Shown here piece after piece: positions 40,224 to 48,592 of a stretch of 64,000 nucleotides of DNA. A program made the position numbers and the translations under genes. The stretch's first letter is position 1, and the number at the start of each line of letters is the position of its first letter. Source of the stretch: Aureimonas phyllosphaerae (GTDB lineage Bacteria > Pseudomonadota > Alphaproteobacteria > Rhizobiales > Rhizobiaceae); the NCBI RefSeq assembly GCF_900113065.1, contig NZ_FOOA01000014.1, positions 1-64,000 of the forward strand, in the 5' to 3' direction. The notes below the pieces were generated by a model that saw only the letters and a list, made by a program, of their open reading frames with translations, ran no database searches and was not told the origin of the DNA.

Positions 40224-40651
40224 AACCTGAACGTGATCCCATGGACGTTGCCGTCGGTGCGAAACTGCGGAAGCGCCGCCTGGCCGCGCGCCTGAGCCTC
40301 GCCGATGTCGGCAAGGGCGTTGGCGTGACCTATCAGCAGGTCCAGAAGTACGAGAGCGGCGCGAACCGCGTCGCCTTCGCGACGGCCGTGCGCCTCGCCG
40401 AGTTCATCGGCTTCGACGGCGACGAGCTGGTGGCAGCCGCCGTCTCCGCGGTCGAGACGAGCGAGCACGCCCGGCCTCGCGCGCCGTCCGCTCGGGCTTT
40501 GGCGCTTGCTCAACGCGTTGATCGACTGCCGGCCGGCCAGCGCACCGCGATCGACCGCATCGTCGAGGCGATCCTCGACAGCCCGAACAACCGCTCGGAC
40601 CTCGCCGAGGTCGCCCGCGACGGCCACCCGGCCCTCTCCTACGCGCACTAA
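40220..40651 (+). CDS. Xre-family HTH regulator
   Basis: 143 residues from 40220 (MKPERDPMDVAVGAKLRKRRLAARLSLADVGKGVGVTYQQVQKYESG). HTH residues ~12-65; the C-terminal half is helical. It overlaps the previous stop (ATGA). It probably regulates the phage or the host from the early operon. Confidence 0.75.
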   Translation: MKPERDPMDVAVGAKLRKRRLAARLSLADVGKGVGVTYQQVQKYESGANRVAFATAVRLAEFIGFDGDELVAAAVSAVETSEHARPRAPSARALALAQRVDRLPAGQRTAIDRIVEAILDSPNNRSDLAEVARDGHPALSYAH

Positions 40652-40692
40652 GCGCGACGCCTCCCCCATCCCCGACACAAGGAACACGGCTC

Positions 40693-41571
40693 ATGGCCAT
40701 CCGCCTCGCCGCTTTCGCTGCGGCCACCCTAATGGGCGCCGCGGCGCCCGCCCTCGCCGACGCTCCTCTGCGCGTCTGCACCGCTTCCAAGAGCGGGAAC
40801 TACTTCGCCTTCGCCGAGCAGCTGCGCCGCACGCTCAACGGAGCCGTCGTCGTCGAGCCCATCGCGACGGAAGGCTCCTGGAAGAACCTCGACCTTCTGA
40901 AAAAGGGCGACTGCGACGCAGCCGTGATCCAGTCCGACGCCGACACGGTCTATCGGTCGAGCAACGCCGGCGCCGGCCTCGCCGTCCAGCGCGTCGGCGC
41001 CGTATTCAAGGAGACGCTCAACCTCGTCTGCAACGCTTCGCTCGGCATCGACGATCTGGGCGACCTGATCTCGAAGAAACCGAAGGTCGCGATCGGCAAG
41101 TTCGGCTCGGGCAGCTGGGTCTCGTGGAACGGCCTCGTCCACGCGGACAAGGTCGAGGGCGGCGACGAGTATTCAGTCATCCCGACCGAGCCGGTGGGCG
41201 ATGCGCTCGCACTCACCCAGATCGTCGACGGCTCCGATGTCGGCTGCATGTTCTTCACCTCGGCGAAGAACTCTGACTTCGTGGCGCGCATCGCAAGCGT
41301 CGCCGGCAAGGGTTCGGTCCTCGACTTCGTGGACGTCGTCGACAAGGACTTCAACGACACGCTCGATGCCAAGGGCAAGCCGCTCTACGAGCCGACGGCC
41401 GTGAAGTACGAGGGCTTCGGCCACTGGGGCTCGACCGATACCCTGTCGGTGACCGCCCTCTTCTACGTGTCCGACGCCTGGATCGCGGCGAACCCCGACG
41501 CCTTTGATGACGTCGTCTCGTCCTTCCTGCCGGTCGCGGCGAACCTGCGCGCGGCGCGCGGGCTCGATTGA
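40693..41571 (+). CDS. TAXI-type periplasmic solute-binding protein (phage-borne)
   Basis: 292 residues with a signal peptide (MAIRLAAFAAATLMGAAAPALADA). The mature part follows the TAXI/periplasmic-binding fold: LRVCTASKSGNYFAFAEQLRR, then GDCDAAVIQSDADTVYRS, VFKETLNLVCNAS, KVAIGKFGSGSWVSWNG and ALTQIVDGSDVGCMFFTSAKNSD. TAXI proteins normally deliver substrates to TRAP transporters, but no TRAP permease is near. In a prophage early operon this is unusual; binding a small ligand or a surface component at the periplasm is inferred. Confidence 0.75.
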   Translation: MAIRLAAFAAATLMGAAAPALADAPLRVCTASKSGNYFAFAEQLRRTLNGAVVVEPIATEGSWKNLDLLKKGDCDAAVIQSDADTVYRSSNAGAGLAVQRVGAVFKETLNLVCNASLGIDDLGDLISKKPKVAIGKFGSGSWVSWNGLVHADKVEGGDEYSVIPTEPVGDALALTQIVDGSDVGCMFFTSAKNSDFVARIASVAGKGSVLDFVDVVDKDFNDTLDAKGKPLYEPTAVKYEGFGHWGSTDTLSVTALFYVSDAWIAANPDAFDDVVSSFLPVAANLRAARGLD

Positions 41572-41822
41572 GCGAGCCGGATCCGGCCGGCGTCCGGTTT
41601 CTCGATCGGCGCGCCGGCCAGTGCGCCTGGCCTCTCTGGGGCGAGGACGTGCCGCTCGGCGACAAGCGCTGCTGTGGCCGCTCCATCCCTCTTGAACGCA
41701 GCTACTGCGCCCAGCATCGGGCGCGGGGCACCAGCCGGGGCACGCCGTCCGAGCGCGCGGCCGACCAGACCCTCCTCACCCGAGCCGCGAAGGACACCCT
41801 GTCATGCGTGAGCGAGAAGTGA
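41568..41822 (+). CDS. GcrA-like C-terminal zinc protein
   Basis: 84 residues. GQCAWPLWGEDVPLGDKRCCGRSI and PLERSYCAQHRARG match the C-terminal zinc-like region of GcrA, the alphaproteobacterial cell-cycle regulator (Cys19, Cys35/36, Cys47, His50), but there is no N-terminal HTH. It overlaps the TAXI gene by 4 bases, so the two are co-translated. It could bind the sigma-70 interface like GcrA and interfere with cell-cycle transcription; that is inference. Confidence 0.6.
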   Translation: MSEPDPAGVRFLDRRAGQCAWPLWGEDVPLGDKRCCGRSIPLERSYCAQHRARGTSRGTPSERAADQTLLTRAAKDTLSCVSEK

Positions 41823-42010
41823 TCCTCGCCGAGAACCAGGCGCTGCGGAGGATCCTTAAGTCCGCTGCGCACGCCCTTCGCTCCTACGAGTTCGGGAACG
41901 GCTCGCCGGATCTGGCGCGGAAGGTCGCTGCTGAGGCGGAGCTCGCGCTCGCCATGGCCAATCAGCGCGAGGGCGCCGTGGCCACCGAGGTTGTGGAGGG
42001 TAGGTCGTGA
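41804..42010 (+). CDS. Small helical hypothetical protein
   Basis: 68 residues (MREREVILAENQALRRILKSAAHALRSYEFGNG...), predicted helical. It overlaps the GcrA-like gene by 19 bases. No family was recognised; the first ~30 residues look like a short coiled coil. Confidence 0.5.
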   Translation: MREREVILAENQALRRILKSAAHALRSYEFGNGSPDLARKVAAEAELALAMANQREGAVATEVVEGRS

Positions 42011-42249
42011 TCACGCTCGAGCACCTCCACGCCGCCGCGGTGAAAAGCTGCGTTCGCCACAACGAGAAGGTTCAAGCCAAGCGGCGTGAGGAAGTCGACG
42101 GCGTCGCCTGGGCGCTCGCGAATAAGACCTCGCATTCCGACAGCGCTTGGAAGGAGCGGCATGCCGCCGAACTCCGACTGCGCGCCGCGCTAGCCATCGA
42201 GGAAGTGCTCGCCGGTCTCATGCGCGAAGCCGAAGGGTCCGCTCGATGA
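42007..42249 (+). CDS. Small helical hypothetical protein
   Basis: 80 residues with a GTG start inside the preceding stop (GTGA). Predicted helical and charged (KAKRREEVDGVAWALANK-type). No family was recognised. Coupling of starts and stops in this stretch is continuous. Confidence 0.5.
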   Translation: MITLEHLHAAAVKSCVRHNEKVQAKRREEVDGVAWALANKTSHSDSAWKERHAAELRLRAALAIEEVLAGLMREAEGSAR

Positions 42250-42341
42250 AGGACCTGACCATCCCCCAGATCATGCTCGCCACGACCGGCAGCGTCCTGA
42301 TCCTCGTCGGTCTCGCCATCCTCCTTTCCCTCTACGTCTGA
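42246..42341 (+). CDS. 31-residue membrane peptide
   Basis: MKDLTIPQIMLATTGSVLIL then VGLAILLSLYV: one transmembrane helix over most of its length. The ATG overlaps the previous stop (ATGA). Small phage membrane peptides often modulate host membrane machinery, but nothing here proves it. Confidence 0.5.
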   Translation: MKDLTIPQIMLATTGSVLILVGLAILLSLYV

Positions 42342-42355
42342 CCCTGGAGCGCGCC

Positions 42356-43405
42356 ATGTCGCATTTCACCGTTCTCGTCGTCATGGACGAGCCACCGACC
42401 CATGAGACGATCGCTCCGATCCTTCAGCCCTGGCACGAATACGAATGCACGGGGATCAAGGATCAGTATGTAATCGAGGTCGACGTCACCGATGACGTGC
42501 GCGAGACCTTTGAGAGCAGTGTTTCTGCGGTCAAGCTGGCCGACGGCACGTTCTCATGCCGGTACGACCGGAAGTTCTACACCAGCGCCACAGACCCCAA
42601 CGACGTCTTCAGTAGGCCGGGCTTCGAGTTGCCCGATGGCGCTGAGGAGGTCGAGCTTGCGGCCGACGAAGCACGCCAGCACGGGCTTGGCCACGCAACT
42701 ATGCGCGATGCAGCGATCTACGAACATGGCGACAGCATAATCGAACGCGACGACCGCTTCTATTATCTGACCAACCCGAACAGGAAATGGGACTGGTGGG
42801 TGATCGGCGGGCGCTGGTCAGGCTTGTTCCGCTTGAAGCCCGGCGCGGCGTCGGGCGTGGTCGGCGGACCAGGCCTGATGCGGCCGGGCGCGCCATGCGG
42901 CACCTTCGATGGCGGACGCATGGAGGACATCGACTGGTCGACTATGAAGTCGACTGAAGTGGCGCAGCGCCGTGCCAAGCTCGCGGAGATCGCACAGAAA
43001 ACCGGTCTGACGACCGAGCAGGTGGTGGCGGCCTGCATCCTCAATGATGCGGCCCATGCAGCGTGGATGGAACTGCCTGGCGAGAAGCCACGCGGGGACG
43101 CTCATGGGGAATGGCTCGTCTCGCTCTACGGCGAAGCCGGTGAGCATCTGAAGAAGGTACACCGCGCCACCTGGAACGATCCTCCCAAAATGGTTGAGGG
43201 TCAGACAGCTGACAGCTGGGCCCAGGCGGCGGCCGCGCTCATCACCTATGCCGTCGTCAAGGATGGCCAGTGGTACGCGCGCGGCAGCATGGGCTGGTGG
43301 GGCATATCGTCCGGCGAGACCGACGACTGGGACGCCAAGTTCACAGAAATGCTTGCGATGGTCCGGCTGGATCAGTTCGTCGTCGTCGTCGATTGCCACA
43401 TCTGA
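42356..43405 (+). CDS. Conserved phage protein of unknown function (MSHFTVLV family)
   Basis: 349 residues. The start MSHFTVLVVMDEPPTHETIAPIL, the HEYECTGIKDQYVIEVD segment and the NPNRKWDWWVIGGRWSGLF motif mark a family that recurs in phages and prophages across proteobacteria without known function. A mid helix and a second WYARGSMGWWGISS segment are conserved. It follows the membrane peptide by 14 bases. Confidence 0.6.
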   Translation: MSHFTVLVVMDEPPTHETIAPILQPWHEYECTGIKDQYVIEVDVTDDVRETFESSVSAVKLADGTFSCRYDRKFYTSATDPNDVFSRPGFELPDGAEEVELAADEARQHGLGHATMRDAAIYEHGDSIIERDDRFYYLTNPNRKWDWWVIGGRWSGLFRLKPGAASGVVGGPGLMRPGAPCGTFDGGRMEDIDWSTMKSTEVAQRRAKLAEIAQKTGLTTEQVVAACILNDAAHAAWMELPGEKPRGDAHGEWLVSLYGEAGEHLKKVHRATWNDPPKMVEGQTADSWAQAAAALITYAVVKDGQWYARGSMGWWGISSGETDDWDAKFTEMLAMVRLDQFVVVVDCHI

Positions 43406-43414
43406 CAACCGACG

Positions 43415-43909
43415 ATGACCGCCGTCTTCTCCTCCTGCCGGACGTGGCGGTACCGCCTCGAGCGCGTCTGGGACGCTGCCCTGCCCCGCGTCGCCTTCAT
43501 CCTGCTCAACCCGTCCACGGCCGACGAGACCAACGACGATCCGACGATCCGCCGCTGCATCGGCTACGCCAGGGCCTGGGGCATGGGCTCGCTCGTGCTT
43601 GGCAACATCTTCGCCTACCGGTCGACTAGTCCGTTCGCGCTGCGCGAAGTCTGCGACCCGATCGGCCCCGACAACGACCAGCACCTCGCCGAGATCGCCG
43701 TCGCCTCGTCGATCGTAGTCTGCGGCTGGGGCGCGCACGGCCGTCTGCACCAGCGCGACCGGCGTGTCGTCGAGCTCATCGCCGAGGCCGGCGGCCGGCC
43801 GCACGCTCTCAGGCTAACGAACGGCGGCGAGCCGGGCCACCCGCTGTACCTGCGCAAGGACCTCCAGCCGCGCCCCTACACCATGCCGCGCGAGGGGTTC
43901 ACACGCTAA
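43415..43909 (+). CDS. DUF1643 protein
   Basis: 164 residues. DUF1643 landmarks: RVAFILLNPSTADETNDDPTIRRCIGYARAWGMGSLVLGNIFAYRSTSP and VVCGWGAHG, then GHPLYLRKDLQP near the C-terminus. The family is widespread in phages and bacteria with no assigned activity. It overlaps its downstream neighbour by one base (TAATG). Confidence 0.85.
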   Translation: MTAVFSSCRTWRYRLERVWDAALPRVAFILLNPSTADETNDDPTIRRCIGYARAWGMGSLVLGNIFAYRSTSPFALREVCDPIGPDNDQHLAEIAVASSIVVCGWGAHGRLHQRDRRVVELIAEAGGRPHALRLTNGGEPGHPLYLRKDLQPRPYTMPREGFTR

Positions 43910-44313
43910 TGGTCGCCTTCAATTTTCAGGGCCGGTTCGTGCCCCTCATTGAGAACCTGACGAAGCGTCAGACGATCCGCCAGACGGCGCGCGCCAAACC
44001 CGGCGACCGCCTCCAGCTCTACACCGGGCAGCGGACGGCCGCATGCCGCAGGCTGGTCGATCCTGACCCCGTCTGCGAACTCGTCCAGTACGTCGCGCTG
44101 CGACCCGAGTACGTGACCTTCGGCAATCTGGCCGCCCTGCCTCCCGAGTTCGAGGACCGGGACGAGTTCGCCCGCGCCGATGGGTTCGCGGACTACCGCG
44201 AGATGCTCGACTGGTTCGAGCAGCAGTACCGCACCCGCTATTTCGTTGGCCGCCTCACGCGGTGGCGGCCCTGGCTCGAGGATCCCATACTCTCAGAAAG
44301 GATCGCCGCATGA
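43909..44313 (+). CDS. ASCH/PUA-like protein
   Basis: 134 residues. VPLIENLTKRQTIRQTARAKPGDRLQLYTGQRT is typical of ASCH/PUA-like RNA-binding folds; the remainder is helical with FVGRLTRWRPW. It may bind nucleic acid. It is coupled by one shared base to DUF1643. Confidence 0.65.
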   Translation: MVAFNFQGRFVPLIENLTKRQTIRQTARAKPGDRLQLYTGQRTAACRRLVDPDPVCELVQYVALRPEYVTFGNLAALPPEFEDRDEFARADGFADYREMLDWFEQQYRTRYFVGRLTRWRPWLEDPILSERIAA

Positions 44314-44672
44314 GCGAGCAAACCAGCCCTGCCGGCGATGAGCCGGCCGCCGACTGGATGATCATTGAGGTATTCGGTCATCGTCGGCACGCCGGCCGGG
44401 TGCGTGAGGAGGAGCGGTTCGGTGCGAAGATGCTACGCATCGACATCCCAAAGGTCGAGCGCATCGATCTCCCAGGTGATGAACGTCCGGTTCCAAGTGT
44501 TACCGTCACGTCCTGGACGACGCACTTCTACGGCGGCGCCGCGATCTTCTCCGCCACCTTCACCGACGAGGCGTCGGTGCTCCGGATGAATACGCCTTAC
44601 GTGGCGCCCTCCCGCATGTCGCTTCCTGCCCCGATCGGCGATCGCGACGAAGACGAGGAGCGCCCCTTCTGA
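44310..44672 (+). CDS. Conserved alphaproteobacterial phage protein
   Basis: 120 residues from 44310 (MSEQTSPAGDEPAADWMIIEVFGHRRHAGRVREEERFGAKMLRIDIPKVE). Beta-rich core with GGAAIFSATFTDEASVLRM. No function known. Its ATG overlaps the previous stop and its own stop overlaps the next start by one base. Confidence 0.5.
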   Translation: MSEQTSPAGDEPAADWMIIEVFGHRRHAGRVREEERFGAKMLRIDIPKVERIDLPGDERPVPSVTVTSWTTHFYGGAAIFSATFTDEASVLRMNTPYVAPSRMSLPAPIGDRDEDEERPF

Positions 44673-45784
44673 TGGCCGACGGTACGAAGATCGAATGGAC
44701 TGACGCGACCTGGAACCCGATCACAGGCTGCGCGGTCGTCTCGCCTGGCTGCACGAACTGCTACGCGATGAAGCTCGCCGGCACGCGACTGAAGCACATC
44801 CCGTCGCGCACCGGCCTGACGCGCGACACGAAAGCGGGCCCGGTCTGGACCGGCGAAATTCGCTTCAACGCCGAGTGGCTCGACCAGCCGCTGCGCTGGC
44901 ACCGGCCGCGCATGATCTTCGTCTGCGCGCACGGAGACCTCTTCGCCGAGGGCGTCACGGATGAGATGCTCGATCAGGTCTTCGCGGTGATGGCGCTCGC
45001 CCCGCAGCACACGTTCCAGGTCCTGACGAAGCGGCCGGATCGGATGCGCGACTACTGCCGCCGGGTTGACGAGCGCGGCCGTCATCCGTCCATGAACGCT
45101 GCGGCTGCGCTGGCGGCCACCGGCTGCTGGAACACTCCCGCTCTAGACCTGCGCGTCTGGCCTTTGCCGAATGTCTGGCTCGGCGTTTCGGCAGAAGATC
45201 AACGCCGCGCCGACGAGCGTATCCCGGCGCTTCTCGACACGCCAGCGGCAGTCCGTTGGGTCAGCGCCGAGCCGATGCTGGGGCCGATCGATTTCACCAG
45301 CATCTCGCTCGGCGAGAAGGCGGGCGTGGTGCTCGGTGAGGATGGCGAGCCGGATCGACCGGAGACTTTCCGCGTCGATCGGAACGCGCTCCAAGACTGC
45401 GACGGCGCCTTCGAGCGCATCGACTGGATCGTCGTCGGCGGCGAGAGCGGTCACGGCGCCCGCCCAATGCATCCCGATTGGGCTCGGGCGATCCGCGACC
45501 AGTGCGCGAAGGCTGAGGTGCCATTCCTGTTCAAGCAGTGGGGCGAGTGGGGTCTTGCCGCGCCGCGCCCTTCGGGCATGCCTGGCGACTTGGCTCTCGC
45601 GACGGCGCCCCCTTACACGGACTCCTGCCCGCCGATGGTCGTGCAGATCGACCATTACCCCCGTCAGATCGACCTCTTCGGGGGTGCCTCGGTCTTGGAG
45701 CGCGTCGGCAAGAAGGCCGCCGGTCGCCTCCTGGATGGCGTCCAGCACGACGGATATCCGCCGGCCGAAGAGATCTTGTTCTGA
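44672..45784 (+). CDS. DUF5131 (phage Gp37/Gp68) radical-SAM-like protein
   Basis: 370 residues. KIEWTDATWNPITGCAVVSPGCTNCYAMKLA gives a CX6CX2C cluster (C20, C27, C30), the Gp37/Gp68 family hallmark and an unusual radical-SAM-like iron-sulfur site. Also FQVLTKRPDRM, WLGVSAEDQ, VVGGESGHGARPMHPDWARAIRDQC and LFKQWGEWG. The substrate is unknown; nucleic-acid modification is a common guess. Coupled by one base each side. Confidence 0.85.
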   Translation: MADGTKIEWTDATWNPITGCAVVSPGCTNCYAMKLAGTRLKHIPSRTGLTRDTKAGPVWTGEIRFNAEWLDQPLRWHRPRMIFVCAHGDLFAEGVTDEMLDQVFAVMALAPQHTFQVLTKRPDRMRDYCRRVDERGRHPSMNAAAALAATGCWNTPALDLRVWPLPNVWLGVSAEDQRRADERIPALLDTPAAVRWVSAEPMLGPIDFTSISLGEKAGVVLGEDGEPDRPETFRVDRNALQDCDGAFERIDWIVVGGESGHGARPMHPDWARAIRDQCAKAEVPFLFKQWGEWGLAAPRPSGMPGDLALATAPPYTDSCPPMVVQIDHYPRQIDLFGGASVLERVGKKAAGRLLDGVQHDGYPPAEEILF

Positions 45785-46152
45785 TGCCGTCCGATCTCAA
45801 CCTCAACCTCGACCGGGTCACGGCCGCGCTGCGCTCGCGCCGCATGCCGGTCGACACGGAAGCGCGCCTGCAAGCCGAGATCGGCGCCGTCCTGGCCGAT
45901 ATGGGAATTCCCGTCACGGCCGAGTATCGGCTCGACCAGCGCAACCGGATCGATTTCTTCGCCGATGGCATCGGCATCGAGGCGAAGATCGGCGGCGGCC
46001 GCCTCTCAGTCTGGCGCCAGCTCGAGCGCTACGCCGCCTTCCCGTCCATCACCGCACTCGTCCTGGTCGGCACCGTCGCCGTGCCGTCGAGCATTTCCAC
46101 CTGCGGGGGCAAGCCCTTCCGCCATGTTTCCGTCGGAGCCGGCTGGCTGTGA
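45784..46152 (+). CDS. PD-(D/E)XK nuclease (VRR-NUC/HJR-like)
   Basis: 122 residues. The core E32, D57 and E66-x-K68 in RIDFFADGIGIEAKIGGG fits a PD-(D/E)XK nuclease. With the adjacent SNF2 helicase it makes a recombination or replication-fork module. The start overlaps the DUF5131 stop (TGATG) and its stop overlaps the helicase GTG. Confidence 0.7.
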   Translation: MPSDLNLNLDRVTAALRSRRMPVDTEARLQAEIGAVLADMGIPVTAEYRLDQRNRIDFFADGIGIEAKIGGGRLSVWRQLERYAAFPSITALVLVGTVAVPSSISTCGGKPFRHVSVGAGWL

Positions 46153-47822
46153 GAACCTATGGAGCCCTCGCCCGCTTGGGCGAACGTCAGTGGGTCGTGG
46201 AGCGCGCCGAGCCGCACGTCGTCATGAAGCTGAAGCGCGTCTTCCCGAAGGTGGCGACGACGGCGACGCCGCCGATCGCGTTGTACGGCGCGGACGATCT
46301 GGCGGCCGACCTCCTGTGGTTCATGGAGCGCTACCCGCTCCAGATCAGCCCGGAGGACCGAGAAGCGCTGGAGCACGGCCGCGCCCGGCTCTTTCAGGAT
46401 CAGGCGCAGATCGACGCGATCCTTCTGCCGGACTGGCAGCCGACGCGGCCGATCTCGTTCCGTGAGGGGCGCACGCCCTATCCCTACCAGGCGCGCGCGG
46501 CGGAGATCGCGCACAAGCGCGGCCGTCTCCTCCTCCTCGACGACGTCGGCCTCGGCAAGACGATCTCGGCACTAGCGGCCGTCGCCAACAAACGGCGCCT
46601 GCCGGCGGCGATCGTCGTCCAGGCGCATCTGGCGACGCAGTGGGCGAAGGAATACGTCGAGAAGTTCACGACGCTGACGGCGCACATCATCAAGGGCACC
46701 AAGCCCTACAGCCTGCCGCCGGCCGACATCTACATCTTCCGCTACTCGAACATCGCCGGGTGGACCGATATCGCCGCGCGCGGCACCTTCGCCTCGGTCG
46801 TCTACGACGAGGTCCAGGAGCTGCGGAAGGGTGTCCAGACGCAGAAGGGGCGCGCCGCCGAGGTCTTCACCGATTCCACCGGCATGGCCATGGGGCTGAC
46901 CGCCACCCCGATCTACAACTACGGCTCGGAGATCTACGATGTCCTCCGCTTCATCGCGCCCGGCGAACTCGGCAGCTTCGACGAGTTCTGCCGCGAGTGG
47001 TGCCGGTGGACCGGCAAGCACTGGATCGTCAACAATCCTGACGCCCTCGGGACCTACCTCCTAGAAACCGGCCTGACCCTCCGCCGCACCGAACACGACG
47101 TCGAGACGGACCTGCCGCCGGTCAGCACGATCCTGCGCAGCGTCGACACCGACGAGCGGATCGTCGAGAGCGCACACGCCGAGGCTCGCGCCCTGGCGCT
47201 GCGAGTGACCACCGGCGATTTCATGCAGCGCGGTCAGGCGGCCCGCGAGCTCGACATGTTCGCCCGCCGCATCACCGGCCTGTCGAAAGCTCGGTCGGTC
47301 GCTGCGATGGTCCGCATGATCGTCGAGAGCGGCGAGCCCGTGCTCCTCGCCGGCTGGCACCGCGACGTCTACGACATCTGGATGGACGTTCTCGCCGACC
47401 TTAAGCCGGTCCTCTACACGGGCACGGAATCGCAGTCCCAGAAGGACAAGGCGAAGGCGACGTTCATGGAGGGGCGCACGAACCTGATGATTATCTCGCT
47501 GCGGTCGGGCGCTGGCCTCGACGGTCTGCAGCATCGGTGCGCGACCGTCGTCTTCGGCGAGTTCGACTGGTCACCACAGGTCCACAAGCAGGTGGTCGGC
47601 CGAGTGCGCCGGCCGGGCCAACGCCGGCCGGTCGAGGCGATCTACCTCCAGTCCGAGGACGGCTCCGACCCGCTGATCATCGAGACGCTCGGTCTGAAAT
47701 CCAGCCAGTCGCGCGGTATCCTCGATCCGATGAAGGGCGCCGAGCACATTCACACCGACGACAGCCGTCTGCAGAAGCTCGCGGCGCAATACCTAGAGAA
47801 GGCGGATGAGCGTCAGAATTAG
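46149..47822 (+). CDS. SNF2-family DNA helicase
   Basis: 557 residues with a GTG start in the GTGA overlap. Walker A DDVGLGKTIS (residues ~132-141), VVYDEVQ (DEVQ in place of DEAH), GLTATPIYN (III), and the C-terminal SLRSGAGLDGLQH and QVVGRVRRPGQ arginine-rich motif VI. It lacks a methyltransferase domain, unlike the fusion at 32730. It works with the adjacent nuclease, probably in phage replication or repair. The end overlaps the convergent gene by 4 bases with no terminator. Confidence 0.85.
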   Translation: MRTYGALARLGERQWVVERAEPHVVMKLKRVFPKVATTATPPIALYGADDLAADLLWFMERYPLQISPEDREALEHGRARLFQDQAQIDAILLPDWQPTRPISFREGRTPYPYQARAAEIAHKRGRLLLLDDVGLGKTISALAAVANKRRLPAAIVVQAHLATQWAKEYVEKFTTLTAHIIKGTKPYSLPPADIYIFRYSNIAGWTDIAARGTFASVVYDEVQELRKGVQTQKGRAAEVFTDSTGMAMGLTATPIYNYGSEIYDVLRFIAPGELGSFDEFCREWCRWTGKHWIVNNPDALGTYLLETGLTLRRTEHDVETDLPPVSTILRSVDTDERIVESAHAEARALALRVTTGDFMQRGQAARELDMFARRITGLSKARSVAAMVRMIVESGEPVLLAGWHRDVYDIWMDVLADLKPVLYTGTESQSQKDKAKATFMEGRTNLMIISLRSGAGLDGLQHRCATVVFGEFDWSPQVHKQVVGRVRRPGQRRPVEAIYLQSEDGSDPLIIETLGLKSSQSRGILDPMKGAEHIHTDDSRLQKLAAQYLEKADERQN

Positions 47823-48592
47823 GCGGCGGCGCCGGTAACTTCCCGCACAATCCGGGCAACTGCGGCCTCTTCGTCGTCGCGGAAGACAGGTACCGTTGTA
47901 AGGCGATTGCTCGCTCGACGGCGGAGGTCAGCCGGAACTGAGTTGTCCTGCTCAAGGAGTGCGACGACTGAAAGCGGGACATGCACTTCGTAGGCTGCAG
48001 CCTGATGCAGGAAGATGGCATCGTGGATACGATTGGGCGTATTGCCGAAGAATACGGCAACAGGCTTCTGCCCCCTCGCTTCCAGGACCATATCCGCCTT
48101 CACCTCCTTTAGCTTCCGATCGACGATCTCATTTTCGCGAATGTCAGCTTTCCCCTCCAACGCATCGCGTATCGCGGCGGCGGCGTCCTCACGGAACGTC
48201 GATGCCGCCTTCTCCTGCGTGAGGAGTAGGAAGTCGTTCATCCTGATCATCACGCCAATGAAGGCTAGCGCACGGCTGGGCAGTTCGAGTTTCGGAAAGG
48301 GGAGCGTCCTGACGGTTGCATCATCGTGATCAAAGAAGGCGCCGACACCGGAGAGGAGCGTGTCTAGGGCTCGCTGACGCGTGTCGGTTCCAAAGTCGAC
48401 GCCGGCTTGCTCCAACATCGGTATCGTCGCGCCATCGTCTTCGAGATGCACGAGGCCGTCGCTCCTGTCGACGACGTAGAATGCTATGCGGTCCCCGTCG
48501 TCACGGATGAACGCCGTGCTGACCGCGAGGCCAGCTGGAACAACGGTAACGGTGATGTCGTCACAGAACGCTTTGCAGAGTTCGGCCTTCAT
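47819..48592 (-). CDS. DUF1828 protein
   Basis: 257 residues. The N-terminal half matches DUF1828: LCKAFCDDITVTVVPAGLAVSTAFIRDDGDRIAFYVVDRSDGLVHLEDDGATIPMLEQAGVDF. The C-terminal part is a second alpha/beta domain (KADMVLEARGQKPVAVFFGNTP). DUF1828 genes are often near mobile-element cargo. It overlaps the gene at 48589 by 4 bases and converges on the SNF2 gene with overlapping stops. Confidence 0.7.
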   Translation of the reverse strand: MKAELCKAFCDDITVTVVPAGLAVSTAFIRDDGDRIAFYVVDRSDGLVHLEDDGATIPMLEQAGVDFGTDTRQRALDTLLSGVGAFFDHDDATVRTLPFPKLELPSRALAFIGVMIRMNDFLLLTQEKAASTFREDAAAAIRDALEGKADIRENEIVDRKLKEVKADMVLEARGQKPVAVFFGNTPNRIHDAIFLHQAAAYEVHVPLSVVALLEQDNSVPADLRRRASNRLTTVPVFRDDEEAAVARIVREVTGAAA

